Positions 60,737-64,000 of a stretch of DNA of 64,000 bases are shown here, piece after piece. Source of the stretch: Salinimicrobium sp035607535 (GTDB lineage: Bacteria; Bacteroidota; Bacteroidia; Flavobacteriales; Flavobacteriaceae); NCBI RefSeq assembly GCF_035607535.1, contig NZ_JAYDZX010000017.1, positions 186,001 to 250,000 of the forward strand, read 5' to 3'. The translations under genes and the position numbers were made by a program. How positions within the stretch are numbered: position 1 is the stretch's first letter; every line of letters starts with the position of its first letter. The notes beneath the pieces were generated by a model. The model saw only the letters and a program-made list of their open reading frames with translations. It was not told where the DNA came from and did no database searches.

Positions 60737-63100
60737 CTAGTCGAGCAGTGTTTCATTGAACAACTTCAGGATCCTCTTATATTCATCGGTCCAGCTGCTA
60801 GGCTCTGTAAAGCCGTGGTCTTCTACGGGATATACCGCCATTTCCCAGTTGTCCTTTTCCAGTTCTATTAGCCTCTGTGCCAGCCTTACCACATCCTGGA
60901 ATTGCACGTTAACATCTATCATCCCATGGGCAATCAGCAGGTTGCCTTCCAGGCCTTCAGCAAAATAGATAGGGGAGGAACGCCTGTAAGCTATGGGATC
61001 GTTAACAGGTTCATTGAGGATATTCGAGGTGTAACCGTGATTGTAATGAGCCCAGTCTGTTACCGACCTCAAGGCAGCACCCGACTCAAAAACATCAGGT
61101 TCTGTAAACATGGCCATTAAGGTAATAAAGCCGCCATAGCTACCTCCATAGATCCCTATTTTTTCAGGATCTATTCCATGTTCATCAATAAGGTATTTTA
61201 CCCCATCGACCTGGTCGCTCAGGTCTTTACCTCCCATGTGCCGATAGATGCCTGTTCTCCAGTCGCGTCCATAGCCTGCACTGCCGCGGTAATCAATGTC
61301 TAAAACGGTGTACCCGAGGTCTGTGAGTAAATTATGGAACATGTATTCCCTGAAGTAACTCGACCACCAGCTATGGGCATTCTGTAAATATCCTGCCCCA
61401 TGTACAAATACCACAGCGGCTCCATTCTTAGCCTCGGCAGTGGGTTTATACAACCGGGCCGGTACCTTGGCGCCATCTTGGGCAGCAAAATGGATTTGCT
61501 GAGGTTCCCTCCAGTTGTAATTTTTAAATTCGGGAGATTGTCCAGAAGTGATCTGCTTTTCTTCTGCATTTGCAGCTGTTTTCTTCAGGTAAAGCTCCCA
61601 GGGTTTGTTGGAATAAGAATATCTTATCGCCATATACTTTTCGTCCGGAGAAAGATTTACCTCATTGTTTCCTGTGAGACTAGTCAGCTGCTTCATTTTT
61701 CCACCACGTACGGGCATCTGGTAGAAATGTCTTTCCCCGGCGTCGATTTCAGAAGTAGTTAAAAAGAAAGTTTTTCCGTCCCTGGAAAGTTGCGGGTCAA
61801 AAACCTCATAATTTCCGCTTGTTAGCTGTGTCTTCTTTCCGGAAGTGACGTCAAGAAGATAGAGGTGGGAATAACCGCTCTCTTCGCTTTGGAAATAGAC
61901 GGTCTTGTTGTCGTGCAGCCATCCCATATCTCCCGTACTCCAGTTGTACCCAATTCCCGGGCCGGCGATCCAGGCTTCATCCCGTTGCCTGTCAAGAGAC
62001 TTTAAGCTTCCGGTGTTGAGGTCAAGGGAGGCGATCCACCGGTCTTTATTGTCTGCCGAACGCACTACGACTACCGCCTTTTTCCCGTCATGGGAAAATA
62101 TCGGGCCATTTACATATACTTCCCTGGCTTCTTCTTTCCATTCTTTGTCGGGATAATCTTTTACGTAATCGGGAAGATCTTTAATGCCGGGGAGATCTTC
62201 GGTTTTCACCTGATAAACCGTATCCTGCTTCAGATTGTACACCATGGCTTCCATTTTCGTTTGCTCACTTCCAACCTTACTGCGGGCAGGAAGATCTACC
62301 GTGTAACCCGATTTATCTGTAAAGTCGGGTACATCTGTGTCTTTTGCATTCGCCGGAGTGATCAACTGAAAGGTAGCATAGTCGCCTGTTGGAGCTACCT
62401 GCAGGTTTCGAAGGCGTTTTTTTCCCAGGTAGAAAGTAAAAGGCTCGGGCTGCTCAGTCATCTCGCGGTAAGCTTTGCTCGCCTCTCTGTTCTCGTCCCT
62501 TTTTCTTACTTCTTCCAGAAGCTGCAAGTTCTCTTCCTGCAACCATTTGTCTTGTGCAGTGAGTTCTTTTTCTCCTTCCTCTTTTTTAGAGCCGGTCTGG
62601 ATGTTTGTCAACCTGGTGATCACTCCTGTTTCCAGATCGTATAGAAAGGCATTATTTTCCAGGACAAAGCTCAGCTTATTCTCATTGGCCAAGAATTGGG
62701 GATCTGCAATACTTCCTGTCAATTGAAGCAGCTTTCGTTCCTGTTTCTTTTTTAGGTCGTACAAATAAAGATCCCCATTTCGGGTATAGATTTTTTTGTT
62801 CCGCGCATTATTATAATCTCCGTAGCGAGGGATCATTTTATGTTCATCCTGCCAGGAGACCTTCTCGATCTTCTGCAGGTTCTTTACGCTCACCCGGTAT
62901 AATGAGTCTGAAGGATTTTTTTCAGGATTATAGCTGAAGTAAATAAATTCACTGTGGGGCCCCCAGGAAATATTTGAGGGGAATGTTCCCATCCAGGAGG
63001 GATCCTGCATGATTTTTTCTACAGTAAGATCTGAAGTTTGGGCATAGGTAAATTGCAGGCTCAAAAAGGCCAGAACGCAGAGGAAAATTTTTTTGTTCAT
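60737..63100 (-). CDS. S9 family prolyl oligopeptidase-type peptidase
   Basis: 787 residues from ATG 63100, which begins a signal peptide MNKKIFLCVLAFLSLQFTYAQ; the longer frame to 63169 runs through the hairpin at 63162-63194 and is rejected. Residues 30-530 are a beta-propeller with WD40-like/DPP-IV N-terminal features. The alpha/beta-hydrolase catalytic domain follows, with the nucleophile in GIYGGSYGGFITLM, Asp in AHGMIDVNVQ and His in EDHGFTEP. It probably cleaves oligopeptides in the periplasm, perhaps of DPP-IV or acylaminoacyl type; specificity cannot be read from sequence. Confidence 0.92.
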   Translation of the reverse strand: MNKKIFLCVLAFLSLQFTYAQTSDLTVEKIMQDPSWMGTFPSNISWGPHSEFIYFSYNPEKNPSDSLYRVSVKNLQKIEKVSWQDEHKMIPRYGDYNNARNKKIYTRNGDLYLYDLKKKQERKLLQLTGSIADPQFLANENKLSFVLENNAFLYDLETGVITRLTNIQTGSKKEEGEKELTAQDKWLQEENLQLLEEVRKRDENREASKAYREMTEQPEPFTFYLGKKRLRNLQVAPTGDYATFQLITPANAKDTDVPDFTDKSGYTVDLPARSKVGSEQTKMEAMVYNLKQDTVYQVKTEDLPGIKDLPDYVKDYPDKEWKEEAREVYVNGPIFSHDGKKAVVVVRSADNKDRWIASLDLNTGSLKSLDRQRDEAWIAGPGIGYNWSTGDMGWLHDNKTVYFQSEESGYSHLYLLDVTSGKKTQLTSGNYEVFDPQLSRDGKTFFLTTSEIDAGERHFYQMPVRGGKMKQLTSLTGNNEVNLSPDEKYMAIRYSYSNKPWELYLKKTAANAEEKQITSGQSPEFKNYNWREPQQIHFAAQDGAKVPARLYKPTAEAKNGAAVVFVHGAGYLQNAHSWWSSYFREYMFHNLLTDLGYTVLDIDYRGSAGYGRDWRTGIYRHMGGKDLSDQVDGVKYLIDEHGIDPEKIGIYGGSYGGFITLMAMFTEPDVFESGAALRSVTDWAHYNHGYTSNILNEPVNDPIAYRRSSPIYFAEGLEGNLLIAHGMIDVNVQFQDVVRLAQRLIELEKDNWEMAVYPVEDHGFTEPSSWTDEYKRILKLFNETLLD

Positions 63101-63161
63101 AAACTGTGTGTGTAATTGAAAGGCCAAGATAGAAATTCCTTGTGAAAAAGGCAGAAAAAGC

Positions 63162-63194
63162 AAAAGCACCCCGGGCTTGGCTAAAGGTGCTTTT
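63162..63194 (-). terminator. Terminator after the DUF2383-like gene
   Basis: AAAAGCACC, a 15-base loop, GGTGCTTTT. It lies between the DUF2383-like stop and the S9 peptidase start, fitting termination of the upstream gene on the minus strand. Confidence 0.7.
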
Positions 63195-63225
63195 GATATG
63201 GCAGATTTGTAAAATAGGTCAGTTG

Positions 63226-63702
63226 TCAGGAATGACTGCGAATCTCGTCAAATTGTCCATCTCTTGAAGAACTGTACTTTAGCAGACTCTTAAGGGCTTT
63301 AAGTTCAAAGATACAGTTTTCAACATAGGCCTTGTGCCTAAGTAAGACTTCGCGGCACGAGCCGTCATGGATTCGGCAAAGCGATTCCTGGTATTTTTGT
63401 AAGCTTGTTTTATTAATTTTCAATGCCTTTTTAATACATTTTCTTTTATCTTCTTCACTATTTCCGTCCCGGTTTCGCTCATAATAAGAGGAAGGGAAAT
63501 ATGGTCTTTTCCCGCCGTAGAAGGAAATTTCATCACTTATTTCCATGGCGAACTGAGATCTTCGTGAAGCGAGATTTTGAAAGTAATACTTTAGGGAAAC
63601 ATCCTGGAGGGTTTCCATTAGTTTGCGGAATCGTCTGGAGCTTATAAAATTGTCTTCCAGAAGCTGTCGCAAAGTCATTTCTCTTATCTCGTTATTGACC
63701 AT
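63226..63702 (-). CDS. DUF2383/PA2169-like four-helix protein
   Basis: 158 residues, cytosolic, almost fully helical. The N-terminal pattern (LRQLLEDNFISSRRFRKLMETLQDVSLKYYFQNLASRRSQFAMEI) and the later LQKYQESLCRIHDGSCREVLLRHKAYVENCIFELKAL match PA2169-like ferritin-fold proteins of the DUF2383 family. The usual metal-binding glutamates are not obvious. Function unknown; such genes often sit beside stress genes, here near a UspA gene and a probable DUF892 gene. The start codon lies in CTTCAAAAATGGTCA, resembling half of the dispersed palindrome. Confidence 0.72.
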   Translation of the reverse strand: MVNNEIREMTLRQLLEDNFISSRRFRKLMETLQDVSLKYYFQNLASRRSQFAMEISDEISFYGGKRPYFPSSYYERNRDGNSEEDKRKCIKKALKINKTSLQKYQESLCRIHDGSCREVLLRHKAYVENCIFELKALKSLLKYSSSRDGQFDEIRSHS

Positions 63703-63861
63703 TTTTGAAGTGCTTAAATCAATGCTTTCCTGTTATTTCAATTTAATAAATATCCCGCAAACGTTTTCGTAAAATTTAGGACTTAACTCATTTTTGGGAG
63801 TTCAAGAAGAAGATGACAAAAAGCTTCTTAAAATGAATTTTTTTGTGTCATTTTTCCTGCT

Positions 63862-63896
63862 GAAAAAACAAAACCACCTGTGAAATGCAGGTGGTT
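63862..63896 (-). terminator. Terminator of the last, partial gene
   Basis: On the minus strand AACCACCTG, loop CATTTCA, CAGGTGGTT, followed by TTGTTTTTTC. A strong stem about 24 bases after the stop of the gene entering from the right edge. Confidence 0.9.
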
Positions 63897-63919
63897 CCAT
63901 TGTAAAATATTGATCTTTA

Positions 63920-64000
63920 TCAGGATTTAGCTTCGCGATTGAGTCGGTCTTCGGCCATATCTGTCAGTAAATTGTCGGCTTTGTATTCTTCGTCAAGTGT
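63920..64000 (-). CDS. 3' end of a probable DUF892 (YciE-like) ferritin-fold protein (partial)
   Basis: The minus-strand frame from the window edge reads TLDEEYKADNLLTDMAEDRL then NREAKS and a stop (TCA at 63920-63922). The D-E-E-x-x-A-D-x-x-L-T-x-x-A-E pattern fits the C-terminal helix of DUF892 family proteins. Only 26 residues are visible, so the assignment is tentative; a good terminator follows it. Confidence 0.55.
   Translation of the reverse strand, partial: TLDEEYKADNLLTDMAEDRLNREAKS

Noticed and set aside
60737..63169. Longer S9 peptidase start at 63169
   Set aside because: It would run through the terminator hairpin at 63162-63194 and place the clear signal peptide at residue 24.

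Overview
The window is a stretch of chromosome from a marine-type member of the Flavobacteriia (Bacteroidota). Evidence: a complete Na+-translocating NADH:quinone reductase (nqrA-F) operon, several very large secreted proteins with type IX secretion (T9SS) C-terminal sorting domains, a T9SS plug (DUF5103) protein, a DUF3667 protein, and many exact copies of the Bacteroidota -7 promoter box TAnnTTTG in front of genes. No phage, plasmid, transposase or CRISPR array was seen.

Layout. 1-4.8 kb: end of a trkA-like gene, trkH, a fatty-acid desaturase/aminotransferase operon, and rsmG. 4.9-22.4 kb: two giant, paralogous T9SS-secreted surface proteins (2473 and 3314 residues) on the minus strand; one carries six nearly identical 273-bp repeats. 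22.7-28.2 kb: pruA, an NRDE/TANGO2 protein, and an operon of T9SS plug, DUF3667 and apaG. 28.3-35.8 kb: nqrABCDEF, a small protein of unknown function, and apbE, which supplies the covalent FMN of NqrB and NqrC. 36-40.7 kb: a tight minus-strand operon gpmI, thioredoxin-like lipoprotein, HAD phosphatase-like, map, HNH/NUMOD4-type protein, methyltransferase. 41-46.7 kb: two convergent L,D-transpeptidases of different families, a clpP paralog with two GNAT genes, two further GNAT genes, and a tRNA-Gly flanked by decayed tRNA copies. 46.7-56.7 kb: alkB, glsA-pepE, two tandem CarboxypepD_reg-like secreted proteins, tRNA-Arg, an M15 peptidase, a T9SS type B protein, an AGCS Na+/alanine symporter and a Gfo/Idh/MocA oxidoreductase. 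56.7-64 kb: a multi-PAS histidine-kinase-like protein that ends after the phosphoacceptor helices, overlapping a response regulator gene; then a universal stress protein, an S9 peptidase, a DUF2383-like helical protein, and the end of a probable DUF892 ferritin-like gene.

The most unusual signal is a dispersed 15-bp odd palindrome, AAAAATGnCATTTTT. Six exact copies and at least two close variants lie in intergenic hairpins, across the apbE start codon, and inside coding sequences (twice in one GNAT gene). It is not explained by any annotated element. Other points of interest are the likely leaderless promoters, the tRNA-Gly remnants, the near-identical adhesin repeats and the HNH gene overlapping map.

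Functionally the window combines sodium energetics (Nqr, AGCS symporter) and K+ uptake, envelope remodelling (L,D-transpeptidases, M15 peptidase), T9SS surface display, and amino-acid catabolism (PruA, glutaminase, dipeptidase E, S9 peptidase). This fits a polymer- and peptide-degrading marine flavobacterium.
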